Assembly: GCA_022711355.1 (NCBI GenBank) | Contig: JAKLFE010000002.1 | Span: 62,001 to 126,000, forward strand | Reading direction: 5' to 3' | Source of the DNA: Spirochaetota bacterium | GTDB lineage: Bacteria > Spirochaetota > Spirochaetia > Treponematales > Rectinemataceae | DNA: 64,000 nt | Shown here: positions 13,763-22,645 of the stretch, in pieces | How positions within the stretch are numbered: position 1 is the first letter of the stretch | Layout of the letters: each line of letters begins with the position of its first letter | Notes under the pieces: model-generated | Database searches by the model: none | What the model saw: only the letters and a program-made list of their open reading frames with translations | What the model was told of the DNA's origin: nothing | Made by a program: the position numbers and the translations under genes

Positions 13763-15016
13763 ATGGAGAAGACCCTCGAGCCCGGCAGGGCGAGGCGGCT
13801 GGCGATCGAGCTCATCCTCATCTTCGGCGTGGTGAGCCTGGTAGGCGACGTCATGTACGAGGGAGCCCGGGCGGTCAACGGGCCCTACCTGAAGACCCTC
13901 GGGGCGAGCGCCGCCCTCGTGGGCCTCGTCGCCGGCCTCGGGGAGCTCCTCGGCTACGCGACGCGGCTCGCCTCGGGCTATTTCGCCGACAAGTCCAAGG
14001 CCTACTGGGTCTTCACCTTCATAGGCTACGGCTTCCTGGCCTCGGTGCCCCTCCTGGCCTTGGCGGGGACCTGGCAGGCCGCGGCCCTCTTCATGGTGCT
14101 CGAGCGCTTCGGAAAGGCCCTCCGCGCCCCCGCCAAGGACACTATCCTGTCCACGGCCACGAAGCAGATCGGCACGGGCCTCGGCTTCGGCCTCCACGAG
14201 GCCATGGACCAGGCCGGCGCCCTCCTCGGCCCCCTCGTGTTCACGGCGGTCTTCGCCTTCGGCCGCAAGGCCGACGACCTGTCCTCCTACCAAGCCGGCT
14301 ACGCCTGGATGTGGCTGCCCTTCGGCATCCTCATGCTGAGCGTCCTCCTCGCTTTTCTCCGGGTTCCCGACCCGGAGAAGCTCGAGGCCATAATCCCGAA
14401 GAAGGTCGAGGGCGAGACCCTCTCCCGCACCTTCTGGCTCTATACGGCCTTTACCTTCGTCACGACCCTCGGCTTCGTGGGCTGGCCCCTCCTCTCCTTC
14501 CACTACGCGAAGACGGGCGTCCTTCCCGGGGCCGAGATAGCCCTGTTCTACGCGGTGGCCATGGGCGTGGACGGGCTCGTCGCCCTCCTCGTCGGCCTGG
14601 CCTACGACAAGGCGAAGAAGCTGAAGGGCTCGGAGCGGGGCGGCCTCGCCACTCTCGTCGTCATTCCCCTCGTCTCCATCGCCATACCCTTCGTCGGCTT
14701 CCGCGAGACCAAGGCCGCGGCCATCGCCGCTGCGATGCTCTGGGGCGTGGTCATGGGGACGCATGAAACCATCATGAAGAGCGCCATCGCCGACATCACG
14801 CCGATCAAGAAGCGGGGCACTGGCTACGGCATCTTCAACACGGCCTACGGGCTCGCGGTCTTCGCCTCGAGCGCCCTCATGGGGCTCCTGTACGAAGGCG
14901 GCATCGCCGCCGTCCTCGTCCTCGCCGCTATCGCCGAGCTCGTCGCCCTGCCCCTCTTCCTCGTCATGAGGAAGGAGGCGCTGAGGCCGGGAAGATCCGA
15001 GGAGGAAGCGAAATGA
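13763..15016 (+). CDS. MFS family transporter
   Basis: 417 residues with about 11-12 predicted transmembrane segments in two halves joined by a charged central loop (PDPEKLEAIIPKKVEGE, about residues 195-215). The motif-A-like loop is GYFADKSKAYW. A Glu-Asp-containing first helix region (LVGDVMYEGARAVNGPYL) and DKAKKLKGSER loop are seen. Major facilitator proteins move solutes with ions; the substrate cannot be told. GGAGG lies seven bases upstream of the ATG. Overlaps the next gene by 4 bases. Confidence 0.85.
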   Translation: MEKTLEPGRARRLAIELILIFGVVSLVGDVMYEGARAVNGPYLKTLGASAALVGLVAGLGELLGYATRLASGYFADKSKAYWVFTFIGYGFLASVPLLALAGTWQAAALFMVLERFGKALRAPAKDTILSTATKQIGTGLGFGLHEAMDQAGALLGPLVFTAVFAFGRKADDLSSYQAGYAWMWLPFGILMLSVLLAFLRVPDPEKLEAIIPKKVEGETLSRTFWLYTAFTFVTTLGFVGWPLLSFHYAKTGVLPGAEIALFYAVAMGVDGLVALLVGLAYDKAKKLKGSERGGLATLVVIPLVSIAIPFVGFRETKAAAIAAAMLWGVVMGTHETIMKSAIADITPIKKRGTGYGIFNTAYGLAVFASSALMGLLYEGGIAAVLVLAAIAELVALPLFLVMRKEALRPGRSEEEAK

Positions 15017-15438
15017 AGAAGTCCTACCGCAGCAGGCCGGTGCCCCTGGTAGCCGCCCCGGTCTTCGCGGCCCTGCCTTTCCTCGGCGCGGCCGTCGGAG
15101 GGAGCCTCGACGCCGGGACCGCCCTGGCCGCGGCTGCCAGCTTCGTCCTGGCCCTGGCCCTGCATCTCTCGGCCCGCCGCCTCGTGGCGAGGGTCGAGGG
15201 CGGCGTGCTCCGCCTCTACGCGGGCATCGGGCTGGCCGAGGTCGACCGCCTCGAGCTCTCCAGCATCGGCTCGGTCGAGCGCGCGAGCACCCGCTTCCTG
15301 ACGATCCGCTACGGCGAGGGCAAGGCGATCGGCCTCGAGGCCGACAAGGCAGTGCTGAACGAGCTCGCGCGGGACCTCGCCATCTTCGTCGGGAAGCGGG
15401 CCGGGCAGGTCGAGGCCCGGCCGAGCGCCGCTCCCTAA
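15013..15438 (+). CDS. Small membrane protein with PH-like domain, unknown function
   Basis: 141 residues. Two hydrophobic helices (about 12-30 and 35-52) are followed by a soluble beta-rich part (RVEGGVLRLYAGIGLAEVDRLELSSIG..., 58-130) resembling small bacterial PH-like membrane proteins. No catalytic motif is seen. Translationally coupled to the MFS gene by ATGA, so it may act with that transporter; this is inference. Confidence 0.6.
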   Translation: MKKSYRSRPVPLVAAPVFAALPFLGAAVGGSLDAGTALAAAASFVLALALHLSARRLVARVEGGVLRLYAGIGLAEVDRLELSSIGSVERASTRFLTIRYGEGKAIGLEADKAVLNELARDLAIFVGKRAGQVEARPSAAP

Positions 15439-15531
15439 GGTACGCACGAGGGTTTTTCCTTAATCCTCAATAAATTAGCTCACGGCTGACTCCAGCTCGA
15501 AGCTTGTTTTACACGACGGTTTAAAAAAGGT

Positions 15532-15560
15532 TTGACAAATCATTCATTGAATCATAAGAT
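15532..15560 (+). promoter_or_regulatory. Promoter of the sugar ABC operon
   Basis: -35 TTGACA (15532-15537) and -10 TAAGAT (15555-15560), 17-base spacer. The spacer contains ATTCATTGAAT, an 11-base inverted repeat that is a candidate operator. Its ATTCA half-site also occurs in the spacer of the ROK regulator promoter at 21193-21221. Confidence 0.75.
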
Positions 15561-15593
15561 GGCGCAGCGAAAATCTACCAGGGAGAGAAGCGC

Positions 15594-16490
15594 ATGATCT
15601 CCTCACGCAGTCGACGGCGATGGAAGGATTGCGGCTGGGCCGCGCTCTTCATCGCCCCCACCGTCATCGGGCTGTACGTCTTCTTCATCTTCCCGATGCT
15701 GAGCTCGGTGTACATATCGCTGACGAAATGGAATAGCCTCACCGCGCCCGAGTTCGTCGGGCTGGCGAACTACCTCCGCCTCTTCCAGGATCCGACCGTC
15801 TACAAGGAACTCCTTAATACGGTCATCTTCACGCTGTCGGCGGTGCCGCTGATCATCGCCTGCGCCCTTCTCCTCGCCAACTCCTTCAACCGGAGCGGCA
15901 TCGGCAAAGGCTATTTCAGGACCGTCTTCTTCCTTCCCTATATCGTGCTGCCCGTCGTCACGGCGCAGATCGGCATGACCCTCTTCAACTCGCGCTTCGG
16001 CCTCGTGAACCGGATCCTCGCCCTCGCCGGCGCGGCGCCGATCCAGTGGCTGACCGATCCTTGGCTCGTCCGCGGCGTCATCGTGGCGATCTGCCTCTGG
16101 GCGAGCGTCGGCTACTACGCGATCATCCTCCTCGCGGGCCTCCAGAACATCCCGAAGCACTACTACGAGGCCTGCGAGCTCGACGGCGGCGGGGCCTGGC
16201 AGAAGCTGCGGCACATAACGATCCCCCTCGTGACGCCCCAGCTCTTCTTCGGGCTGGTGATGGCGACGATCGGCATCCTCAAGATGTTCGATTACGTCTT
16301 CATCTTCGGCAAGAGCAACCTCTACGCCCGCGAAAGCCTGCGGACGATGGCCTACGGCATCTACGAGCTCGGATTCACCGCCATGGAGATGGGCTACGCC
16401 TCGGCCGAGGCCATGCTCCTGTGCGCCCTCACCCTAGGGATCACCATCTTCCAAAACGTGGCGCAAAAACGCTGGGTCCACTACAGCTGA
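15594..16490 (+). CDS. Sugar ABC transporter permease (MalF/UgpA type)
   Basis: 298 residues, six predicted transmembrane helices. The permease coupling (EAA) loop is YYEACELDGGGAWQKLRHIT, about residues 193-213, contacting an ATPase. N-terminal helix and SLTKWNSLTAPEFVGLANY are typical of CUT1 sugar permeases. GGGAGAG precedes the ATG. It begins an operon with a second permease, a binding protein and a dehydrogenase. No ATPase gene is present in the cassette, so a shared MsmK/UgpC-like ATPase encoded elsewhere is likely. Confidence 0.92.
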   Translation: MISSRSRRRWKDCGWAALFIAPTVIGLYVFFIFPMLSSVYISLTKWNSLTAPEFVGLANYLRLFQDPTVYKELLNTVIFTLSAVPLIIACALLLANSFNRSGIGKGYFRTVFFLPYIVLPVVTAQIGMTLFNSRFGLVNRILALAGAAPIQWLTDPWLVRGVIVAICLWASVGYYAIILLAGLQNIPKHYYEACELDGGGAWQKLRHITIPLVTPQLFFGLVMATIGILKMFDYVFIFGKSNLYARESLRTMAYGIYELGFTAMEMGYASAEAMLLCALTLGITIFQNVAQKRWVHYS

Positions 16491-16501
16491 GGCGGGAACG
16501 A

Positions 16502-17335
16502 ATGATGAGCAGCTCGCGTCCGAATCGCTTCTCCTTCTGGTTCATGGCCTTGCTCCTGGTTTCCCTCGTCTGGCTCCTGCCCTTCGCCTGGGTCCTCCTC
16601 TCCTCCCTCAAAACCTACAGGGAGACGGTGAAGCTCCCGATCGACTTCCTGCCCGCGAGCTTCACCAATCTCGCCAACTACCGCGAGCTCCTCGTGCGGC
16701 TCAACTTCATCGCGTACTACAAGAACAACCTGATCGTGACGGCCGGCATCCTCCTGCCCCAGCTCTTCTTCTCCTCCTTGGCCGCCTACGCCTTCGCCCG
16801 CATCGAGTTCCCCTTCCGGGACGCCATATTCGTCTCCCTGCTCGTGGCGCTCATGGTCCCCATCCAGATGATCCTCATGCCCCGATACAACATGATGATC
16901 AAGTTCGGATGGTTCGATACCTACTGGGCGGTGATCGTGCCGAGCATACCGAGCGTGACGACCACCTTCTTCATACGGCAGCAGATACTCTCCCTGCCCA
17001 AGTCCCTCGACGAGTCGGCCTACATGGACGGGGCCGGCCACTTCCGGATCTACTGGTCGATCATCATGCCCCTGTGCAAGAGCGCCCTCCTCGCGATGGG
17101 CATCATGTGCGTCGTCTTCGCCTGGAACGATTTCCTCTGGCCCCTCGTCGTCATCAACAAGGAATCCCGGTACGTGCTCTCGATAGCCGTCGCGAACCTG
17201 CAGGGGCAGAACCTCACGCGCGACAACCTCCTGCTCACGGCCGCGGTCCTCGTATCCGCCCCGATCGTGACGCTCTTCCTCTGCCTCCAGCGCAACTTCG
17301 TGGAAGGCGTGGCGATGTCGGGGATCAAGGAATAG
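16502..17335 (+). CDS. Sugar ABC transporter permease (MalG/UgpE type)
   Basis: 277 residues from ATG 16502 (a second ATG follows immediately at 16505). Six transmembrane helices; the EAA loop is DESAYMDGAGHFRIYWSIIM. The C-terminus QRNFVEGVAMSGIKE is the standard ending of CUT1 MalG-like permeases. It pairs with the preceding permease, 11 bases upstream, to form the membrane pore. Confidence 0.93.
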   Translation: MMSSSRPNRFSFWFMALLLVSLVWLLPFAWVLLSSLKTYRETVKLPIDFLPASFTNLANYRELLVRLNFIAYYKNNLIVTAGILLPQLFFSSLAAYAFARIEFPFRDAIFVSLLVALMVPIQMILMPRYNMMIKFGWFDTYWAVIVPSIPSVTTTFFIRQQILSLPKSLDESAYMDGAGHFRIYWSIIMPLCKSALLAMGIMCVVFAWNDFLWPLVVINKESRYVLSIAVANLQGQNLTRDNLLLTAAVLVSAPIVTLFLCLQRNFVEGVAMSGIKE

Positions 17336-17395
17336 GGTTCGAGCCGGGGGCCCATCCTCACGGCAGACGCATCTCAGAACTCATGGAGGTAGAAG

Positions 17396-18631
17396 GTGAA
17401 AAGGAATCACAAGGCGCTGGCCCTCCTGGGCCTGTTCCTGCTATCCGCCGCGGCCGGCTTCGCCGCCGGGCCGAAGCAGGCGGTCCTGAATTTCTGGTAC
17501 TGGGACCAGAACGGGGAAGAGGTCTACAAGCAGCTGATAGCCGAGTTCGAGAAGGCGAACCCGAACATCAAGATCAACATGGCGATCACGCCCTGGTCCA
17601 GCTATTGGACCAAGCTCCAGACCGCCCTTCCCTCGGGCTCGGGGCCCGACGTCTTCTGGCTCAACCATCCGAACGCCGTCACCTACATCCCTACCGGGCT
17701 GCTTCGGAGCCTCGAGCCCAGCGCCGCGAAGATCGGCTTCGACAACTTCGATAAGGGCTTCTACGAGCCCTACGCGAAGGACGGGAAGCGCTACGGCGTG
17801 CCCCTGTTCTACGACTCCATCGTGCTGTTCTACAACAAGGCGCTCTTCGACAAGGCCGGCCTCAAGTATCCGACGGCGGCTTGGACCTGGAAGGAGTATT
17901 TCGAGGCCGCGCAGAAGCTGACCGTCAAGAGCGGCGGCAAGACGGTCCAGTACGGGACCCTCGTCGATTCCGATCCGCAGAGCGGCGCCCCCAATTTCAT
18001 CTACCAGAACGGCGGCGAGATCTTCTCCAAGGACCGCATGAAGTGCGTGATCGACTCGCCCGAGAGCCGCGAGGCCGTCCAGGCCCAGCTCGACCTGATG
18101 TACAAGTACGGCTACGCCCCGACCATCCAGGAGGTCCGCGAGTCCAACGCGGCCAACATGTTCCAGACCGGGCTCGTCGCCATGATGCCCGACATCTCCG
18201 CCAACCTGAAGCAGTACGCCGAGGTCCTCGGCAAGGATCTGGGCGTCGCCCCCATGGCGAAGCAGAAGCGTAGCGCGAGCGTGTACCACAACCTCGCCTA
18301 CGTGGCCTCGGCGAAGACGCGCTACCCCGAGGAGGCCGATACCTTCCTCGCCTTCCTCGCCTCGAAGCGCCACGCGGAGCTCCTGGCCAAGGTGTGGACT
18401 CCCTGCTTCAAGGGCGGGACCGAGATCTATTTCAAGGAGTACGGCTGGCTCGATTGCCGCTACATCTCCGAGGCGATGACCTATGGCCACCCCCTGCCGA
18501 TCTCCGGCAAGAACGCGGGCCAGGTCTACCGGATCCTCACCAACGAGCTCGGGAAGATCTACATGAATCCCCAGGTCGGCGGGAGCCTCGCCGAGCTCGA
18601 GCGCACGATCAACGCCGAGATCGCGAAGTAA
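17396..18631 (+). CDS. Sugar ABC transporter substrate-binding protein
   Basis: 411 residues with a GTG start preceded by GGAGG (17385-17389). A signal peptide (residues 1-24, ending in AAAGFAAG) shows export. Family 1 solute-binding fold: VLNFWYWDQNGEEVYKQLIAEFEKANPNI at the start of the mature protein, GPDVFWLNH, and GVPLFYDSIVLFYNKALFDKAG. It captures a sugar in the periplasm for the two upstream permeases. The binding-protein gene being third, after the permeases, is less common. A strong hairpin directly follows it. Confidence 0.93.
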   Translation: MKRNHKALALLGLFLLSAAAGFAAGPKQAVLNFWYWDQNGEEVYKQLIAEFEKANPNIKINMAITPWSSYWTKLQTALPSGSGPDVFWLNHPNAVTYIPTGLLRSLEPSAAKIGFDNFDKGFYEPYAKDGKRYGVPLFYDSIVLFYNKALFDKAGLKYPTAAWTWKEYFEAAQKLTVKSGGKTVQYGTLVDSDPQSGAPNFIYQNGGEIFSKDRMKCVIDSPESREAVQAQLDLMYKYGYAPTIQEVRESNAANMFQTGLVAMMPDISANLKQYAEVLGKDLGVAPMAKQKRSASVYHNLAYVASAKTRYPEEADTFLAFLASKRHAELLAKVWTPCFKGGTEIYFKEYGWLDCRYISEAMTYGHPLPISGKNAGQVYRILTNELGKIYMNPQVGGSLAELERTINAEIAK

Positions 18632-18641
18632 GGCATGAGCG

Positions 18642-18665
18642 GGGGCGCCTCGCGCGAGGCGCCCC
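18642..18665. repeat. Perfect 24-bp palindrome downstream of the binding-protein gene
   Basis: GGGGCGCCTCGC (18642-18653) is followed at once by its exact reverse complement (18654-18665). In RNA it would form a very stable hairpin between the binding protein and the dehydrogenase. Such hairpins commonly protect binding-protein mRNA and reduce read-through. The short GATTT that follows is a poor U tract, so partial termination is possible. Confidence 0.85.
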
Positions 18666-18686
18666 GATTTCGAGGGAGAACTACGT

Positions 18687-19943
18687 ATGGAACCTGTCAG
18701 GGCGATCTTGCTCGGCGCCGGAAGCCGAGGCAAGGATACCTACGCCGAATTCGCCAAGAAGAACCCGGGCTCGCTCAAGATCGTCGCCGTGGCCGAGCCG
18801 AATCCCGAGCGGCGCAAGGCGGTCCAGGAGGAGCACGGCATCCCGGACGCGCTGTCGGTCGGCCGCTGGGAGGAGGCGCTCCGCGCCCCGTCGGGCGCCG
18901 AGGCCGTCATCGTGGCCACCCAGGACAAGATGCACGTCGAGCCGGTCGTCGCGAGCATCGGCAAGGACCTGCATATCCTCTGCGAGAAGCCCATCGCGCC
19001 GACCGCCCAGGAGTGCCTGCGCATCGAGGCCGCCGCCGCGCGCTACGACAAGGTCTTCCTCGTCGGCCACGTGCTGCGCTACACGAATTTCTTCTCCAAG
19101 GTGAAGGAGCTCCTCGACGCGGGTAGGATAGGTTCCCTCGTCGGCATCGAGCATTCCGAGAACGTCGGCCATATCCATATGTCGCACAGCTTCGTGCGGG
19201 GCAATTGGAGGAGGATGGAGGAATCCTCCCCGATGATCCTCGCGAAGAGCTGCCACGACATGGACATCCTCCTCTGGCTCGCGGGCTCGGATTGCCAGTC
19301 CCTGAGCTCGTACGGGGATTTGAACTACTTCAAGAGCGGGCACGCGCCCGCCGGGGCGCCCGCGCGCTGCCTCGACGGCTGCCCCGCGGCCGAGTCCTGC
19401 CCCTACAACGTCCAGAAGATCTACCTGACGGACAAGACGAGGTGGCCGGTGAACGTCATCACCACCGACCTCTCCATGGAAGGGCGCATCCGCGCGCTCG
19501 AGACGGGCCCCTACGGGCGCTGCGTCTTCCGCTGCGACAACGACGTGGTCGATCACCAGGTCGTCGCGCTCAAGTTCGCGAACGGCGTGACCGCCACCTT
19601 CACCATGACCGGCTTCTCGATGACGACCCATCGCACGATCAGGCTCATGGGGACGGAAGGCGAGATCCTCGGCGAGATGGAGGACAGCAGCGTCACGGTC
19701 CGGCATTTCCCCTCCGGGAGCATCGAGCGGACCGAGATCGCCCACCTCGAATCCGGGCATGCCGGCGGCGATCCCAACCTAATCGCCGACTTCACGCGTC
19801 TCGTGCGCTCCGGCTCAGGCGGCGGGCGCACCTCCGCGGTCCATTCCATCCAGAGCCACCTCATGGCCTTCGCCGCCGAGGAGTCCCGGCTCCGCGGCGG
19901 AGCGCTCGTGGGGATGGCCGACTTCAGGAAAGGCCTCGCCTGA
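18687..19943 (+). CDS. Gfo/Idh/MocA family oxidoreductase
   Basis: 418 residues. The N-terminal Rossmann domain has AILLGAGSRGKDTYAEF, and the family CEKPIAPT motif is near residue 99 with its Lys. The C-terminal alpha/beta domain includes SCHDMDILLWLAG, the usual catalytic region. A cysteine cluster (RCLDGCPAAESCPYN, about 232-246) is seen in a subgroup of these enzymes. These enzymes oxidise or reduce sugars, inositols or sugar acids with NAD(P). Placement after the sugar ABC genes suggests it acts on the imported substrate or a derivative. Confidence 0.9.
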   Translation: MEPVRAILLGAGSRGKDTYAEFAKKNPGSLKIVAVAEPNPERRKAVQEEHGIPDALSVGRWEEALRAPSGAEAVIVATQDKMHVEPVVASIGKDLHILCEKPIAPTAQECLRIEAAAARYDKVFLVGHVLRYTNFFSKVKELLDAGRIGSLVGIEHSENVGHIHMSHSFVRGNWRRMEESSPMILAKSCHDMDILLWLAGSDCQSLSSYGDLNYFKSGHAPAGAPARCLDGCPAAESCPYNVQKIYLTDKTRWPVNVITTDLSMEGRIRALETGPYGRCVFRCDNDVVDHQVVALKFANGVTATFTMTGFSMTTHRTIRLMGTEGEILGEMEDSSVTVRHFPSGSIERTEIAHLESGHAGGDPNLIADFTRLVRSGSGGGRTSAVHSIQSHLMAFAAEESRLRGGALVGMADFRKGLA

Positions 19944-19953
19944 GCAGGGAGCG

Positions 19954-19990
19954 AGGGCGCGGGAGCCCCGGGCGGGCTTCCCGCGCCCCT
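19954..19990. terminator. Bidirectional hairpin between convergent genes
   Basis: AGGGCGCGGGAGCCC (19954-19968) pairs with GGGCTTCCCGCGCCCCT (19974-19990) with one G-T wobble. It fills the gap between the convergent dehydrogenase and ROK genes. There is no U tract, so strength as an intrinsic terminator is uncertain. Confidence 0.5.
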
Positions 19991-21162
19991 CAGCCCTCGG
20001 CGGAGGCGAAGAGCGAGTCCCAATCGAGGCTCGAGGGGCTCGAGCCGATGGCCGGGATGCTGTAGATCGAGGAAAGGACCCGGGCGCAGGCGCCGAAGGC
20101 CGCGTCGAGCCGGGCTTCCTCCGAGAGGAGTATCCGGCAGGCGCTGATCTGCGGGTACCTGCCGCGGAGGTCGAGATCCTGGTCGATGACGCTCGAGAGC
20201 CAGGCCGCGTCGAAGGGGATGTCCCCGCCGAAGTACAGCTCGTTCGGGTTCAGGGCGATGAGGAGGAAGGCGATGTTGGAGAGGATCTCCCGCATGGCCT
20301 CCCGCCGGACTTCCTCGTCGGAGCCGAAGCTCGCCAGGACCTCGTTCGGGATGCTCAGCTGGCCCTTGCCCTCGTGCGGGGGGAAGATGCTGCGGAACTC
20401 GCCCGCGAAGTCCGAGGCGCCCCGGTAGACGGAGCCGTTGACGACGATGCTCATCCCGACGCTGAGGGGGAGCTGCCGGTCGCCGGGCCGCCAGGGCGAC
20501 TGCCTGAGCAGGAGGTAGATGAAGGAGGCGCGGGCGGAGGAATCCGGCTCCTTCCAGAGCCTCGCGTAGGCGCAGCACTTGGCGTCGTTCTCGACGACCA
20601 GGGGATGCCGCATCTTCGGGGATAGGCGCTTGGCGATGTCGAAGCCGGTCAGGCCTTCCGCCCAGCTGCGCTTGATGATCCCGTTGGCGGAGTCCACCAC
20701 GCCCGAGACGGAGAGCCCCACGGCGAGCAGGCGGAAGCCGAGCTTCTCGGCCTTGGCCGCGGCGTAGCGGTAGCAGGCCAGGAAGCGATCCTCGAAGCCC
20801 TCGATCCCCCGCCCGTCGAAATCCTCCGAGCAGCGGACCCGCCCTAGTATGTCGCATATCGCGAAGCTGCAGCTCGCCCGGCAGAGGTCGATGCCGATCA
20901 CGAAGCCGTAGGAGTCGTCGATGGCGACGGGAATGGGCCGCTGGCCCCGCTTGACCGAAGGGGGCGCCGCGTCGATCTCCTTGACGACGCCGCGCTCGAT
21001 GAGCCTGCCGATGATGTAGGTGAGGGTCGACTGCCTGAGGCCCGTCGCGCCCGCCAGCTCGAGGCGCGAGGCGGGGCCCCGTTTCCTGAGCATGTCGAGG
21101 ACGAGGGCATCGTTCGCTTTTTTTTGGAAGCTGGTGTTGCCCACGGACTTCTTCTCGTTCAT
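19990..21162 (-). CDS. ROK family transcriptional regulator (XylR/NagC type)
   Basis: 390 residues from ATG 21162; a TTG five codons upstream is possible. An N-terminal winged helix (about 15-80, LELAGATGLRQSTLTYIIGRLIERG) precedes the ROK sugar-kinase-like domain (about 90-380) with FVIGIDL at the phosphate-loop position and AVGLSVSGVVDSANGII. The usual zinc Cys cluster and the ExGH motif of active ROK kinases are not seen, so it is a regulator. It converges on the sugar ABC operon and probably represses it; its promoter resembles that operon's promoter. Confidence 0.88.
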   Translation of the reverse strand: MNEKKSVGNTSFQKKANDALVLDMLRKRGPASRLELAGATGLRQSTLTYIIGRLIERGVVKEIDAAPPSVKRGQRPIPVAIDDSYGFVIGIDLCRASCSFAICDILGRVRCSEDFDGRGIEGFEDRFLACYRYAAAKAEKLGFRLLAVGLSVSGVVDSANGIIKRSWAEGLTGFDIAKRLSPKMRHPLVVENDAKCCAYARLWKEPDSSARASFIYLLLRQSPWRPGDRQLPLSVGMSIVVNGSVYRGASDFAGEFRSIFPPHEGKGQLSIPNEVLASFGSDEEVRREAMREILSNIAFLLIALNPNELYFGGDIPFDAAWLSSVIDQDLDLRGRYPQISACRILLSEEARLDAAFGACARVLSSIYSIPAIGSSPSSLDWDSLFASAEG

Positions 21163-21192
21163 CGGCGCGCGCTCCAAGGACGATGATGGCTC

Positions 21193-21221
21193 AATGTATC
21201 AACACGTGAATCAATTGTCAA
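21193..21221 (-). promoter_or_regulatory. Promoter of the ROK regulator gene
   Basis: Minus-strand -35 TTGACA (21221-21216), 17-base spacer, -10 TACATT (21198-21193). The -35 overlaps the stop codon of the upstream ycaQ-like gene. The spacer contains TGATTCA, similar to the ABC operon promoter. Confidence 0.75.
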
Positions 21222-22498
21222 TTTTCCTCGAGCCGCGCTTCCAGCGCGGGCTCGAAGCGAGCGTCCTCGGCCTCGACCTTGCCGAGCTCGACCCGAGCGG
21301 CGCCGTTGAAGGCGGCGAAGCGCCGGAGCTCGGCCGCAATGGCCGAGGCGAGGGCGCTCGCGCTCGGGCGGCGCCGCCCCGCCCAGGCTCCGGGCGCGGC
21401 GACGGCAAGGCGGCAGAGGCGCAGGAGGCCCTCCTCGCGCTCGGCTTTCGCGTCCGCGAGGCCGACGAAGCCGGAGCCGCCGGAGCCGTCGACATAGAGG
21501 ATGGGGAGGGCGAAGTAGCCGAAGCGCCGCTTGGCCTCGGGGAGGTAGCATTCGAGCTGGTAGTCCAGGCCGAGGAGGCGGGCGGCCCGCTTGCGGTCGA
21601 TGATGGCCGGGTCGAAGGGCGAGAGGATGCGGGCCCGGGGCCGCGTCGCGGGGGGCGCCGCGGCGGCTTCGAGGGCGGCGGGCTCGGCGAGGAGCTCCAG
21701 AGGCCGCCCCGAGCGTTCGGCCAGGCCCTCGACCTCGACTCGGACCAGGCTGCCCGACTCGAGCCGCGCCTCGATCTCCTCGGGGATGCCCGCCACGCCA
21801 TCCTTGCGCAGATAGGCGACCTCGCGGGGGGCGAAGATGCCGAGGCTCGCGGCCGCCCGGTCGACGTGGCGGGCCGCCTGCTCCCGCGCGTCCGGGAAGG
21901 CGAGCTCGAGGCTCGGGGGCAGGGAGCGCTCCGCGAGGTCGTAGAGCTTCTGGAAGCCCACGCGTCGCAGGCAGAAGAGCTCGCCCGCGTGGAAGAGGTA
22001 CTCGAGGGCTATCTTGGCCGGCTTCCAGTCCCACCAGCCCCGGGCGCCCTTCATCGGCTCGGCGAAGTCCTGGGCGCGGAGGGGACCCTCGGCGCGGATC
22101 CGGTCGCGGACGTAGGCGACCGCCTTCTGGTCGGCGCGGAACCACTGGTGCCCCTCGGCCCTGATGCGATCCATGCGGGGCAGGCAGAAGCGATACTCGC
22201 CCAAGGGCAGGTAGGCGGCGGCGTGGGACCAGTACTCGAAGACGAGGCGGGGCTCGCCTTCCAGGCGGGGGATCGCGTCGAGGCGGTAGCCCGGTACCCG
22301 CGACCAGAGGACGTGGTGGTGGGCCCGCTCCACCACGCTGATCGTGTCGATCTGGACCGAGCCGAGGCGCCCGATGGCGGCCGCCGCTCCCGCGGCGCCG
22401 CGCGGGAAGGCCTCGCCGCCGGCCGAGGCCTGCGGAAGGAGGCCGGAGGCTCCCAGGGCGAGCCTCCGCGCGGTCGCCAGGTCGATGGACTCGGACAT
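21218..22498 (-). CDS. YcaQ-like winged-helix DNA glycosylase
   Basis: 426 residues of the HTH_42/YcaQ family. Conserved elements are the QID motif in LGSVQIDTISVVERAHHHVLW (about 46-66, the Q-x-D catalytic motif of the YcaQ/AlkX branch), FEYWSHAAAYLP and the C-terminal ILSPFDPAIIDRKR. YcaQ (AlkX) enzymes unhook interstrand crosslinks and remove N7-alkylated bases; that activity is inferred from family. The start has no Shine-Dalgarno, but a -10 hexamer lies eight bases upstream, so the mRNA is almost leaderless. Confidence 0.88.
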   Translation of the reverse strand: MSESIDLATARRLALGASGLLPQASAGGEAFPRGAAGAAAAIGRLGSVQIDTISVVERAHHHVLWSRVPGYRLDAIPRLEGEPRLVFEYWSHAAAYLPLGEYRFCLPRMDRIRAEGHQWFRADQKAVAYVRDRIRAEGPLRAQDFAEPMKGARGWWDWKPAKIALEYLFHAGELFCLRRVGFQKLYDLAERSLPPSLELAFPDAREQAARHVDRAAASLGIFAPREVAYLRKDGVAGIPEEIEARLESGSLVRVEVEGLAERSGRPLELLAEPAALEAAAAPPATRPRARILSPFDPAIIDRKRAARLLGLDYQLECYLPEAKRRFGYFALPILYVDGSGGSGFVGLADAKAEREEGLLRLCRLAVAAPGAWAGRRRPSASALASAIAAELRRFAAFNGAARVELGKVEAEDARFEPALEARLEEN

Positions 22499-22506
22499 AC
22501 CTAACG

Positions 22507-22535
22507 AATGTAGGGGTAAGGCGCGAAGAGTGCAA
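22507..22535 (-). promoter_or_regulatory. Promoter of the ycaQ-like gene, near-leaderless
   Basis: Minus-strand -35 TTGCAC (22535-22530), 17-base spacer, -10 TACATT (22512-22507), then eight bases to the ATG. Confidence 0.65.
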
Positions 22536-22616
22536 GGGCCTTAGGGGGGAAGGCGAGCGCGTCAGGATAAAAAATGAGAATTAATTATCGATATACTAAG
22601 TAGATAATGGCCGATC

Positions 22617-22645
22617 TTGACCAGACTATAGATCGGGAGTAGGAT
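22617..22645 (+). promoter_or_regulatory. Promoter of the rnf operon
   Basis: -35 TTGACC (22617-22622), 17-base spacer, -10 TAGGAT (22640-22645). The predicted leader is about 90 bases and contains hairpins CTCGCG/CGCGAG (22686-22702) and CCGCG/CGCGG (22707-22723), the latter just before the AAAGGAG Shine-Dalgarno of rnfC. A second -10-like TATACT is at 22592-22597. Confidence 0.65.

Noticed and set aside
21199-21215. Possible third parS site in the ROK promoter (ATTCACGTG)
   Set aside because: Only the left half and the central CACGTG match; the right half differs at most positions.
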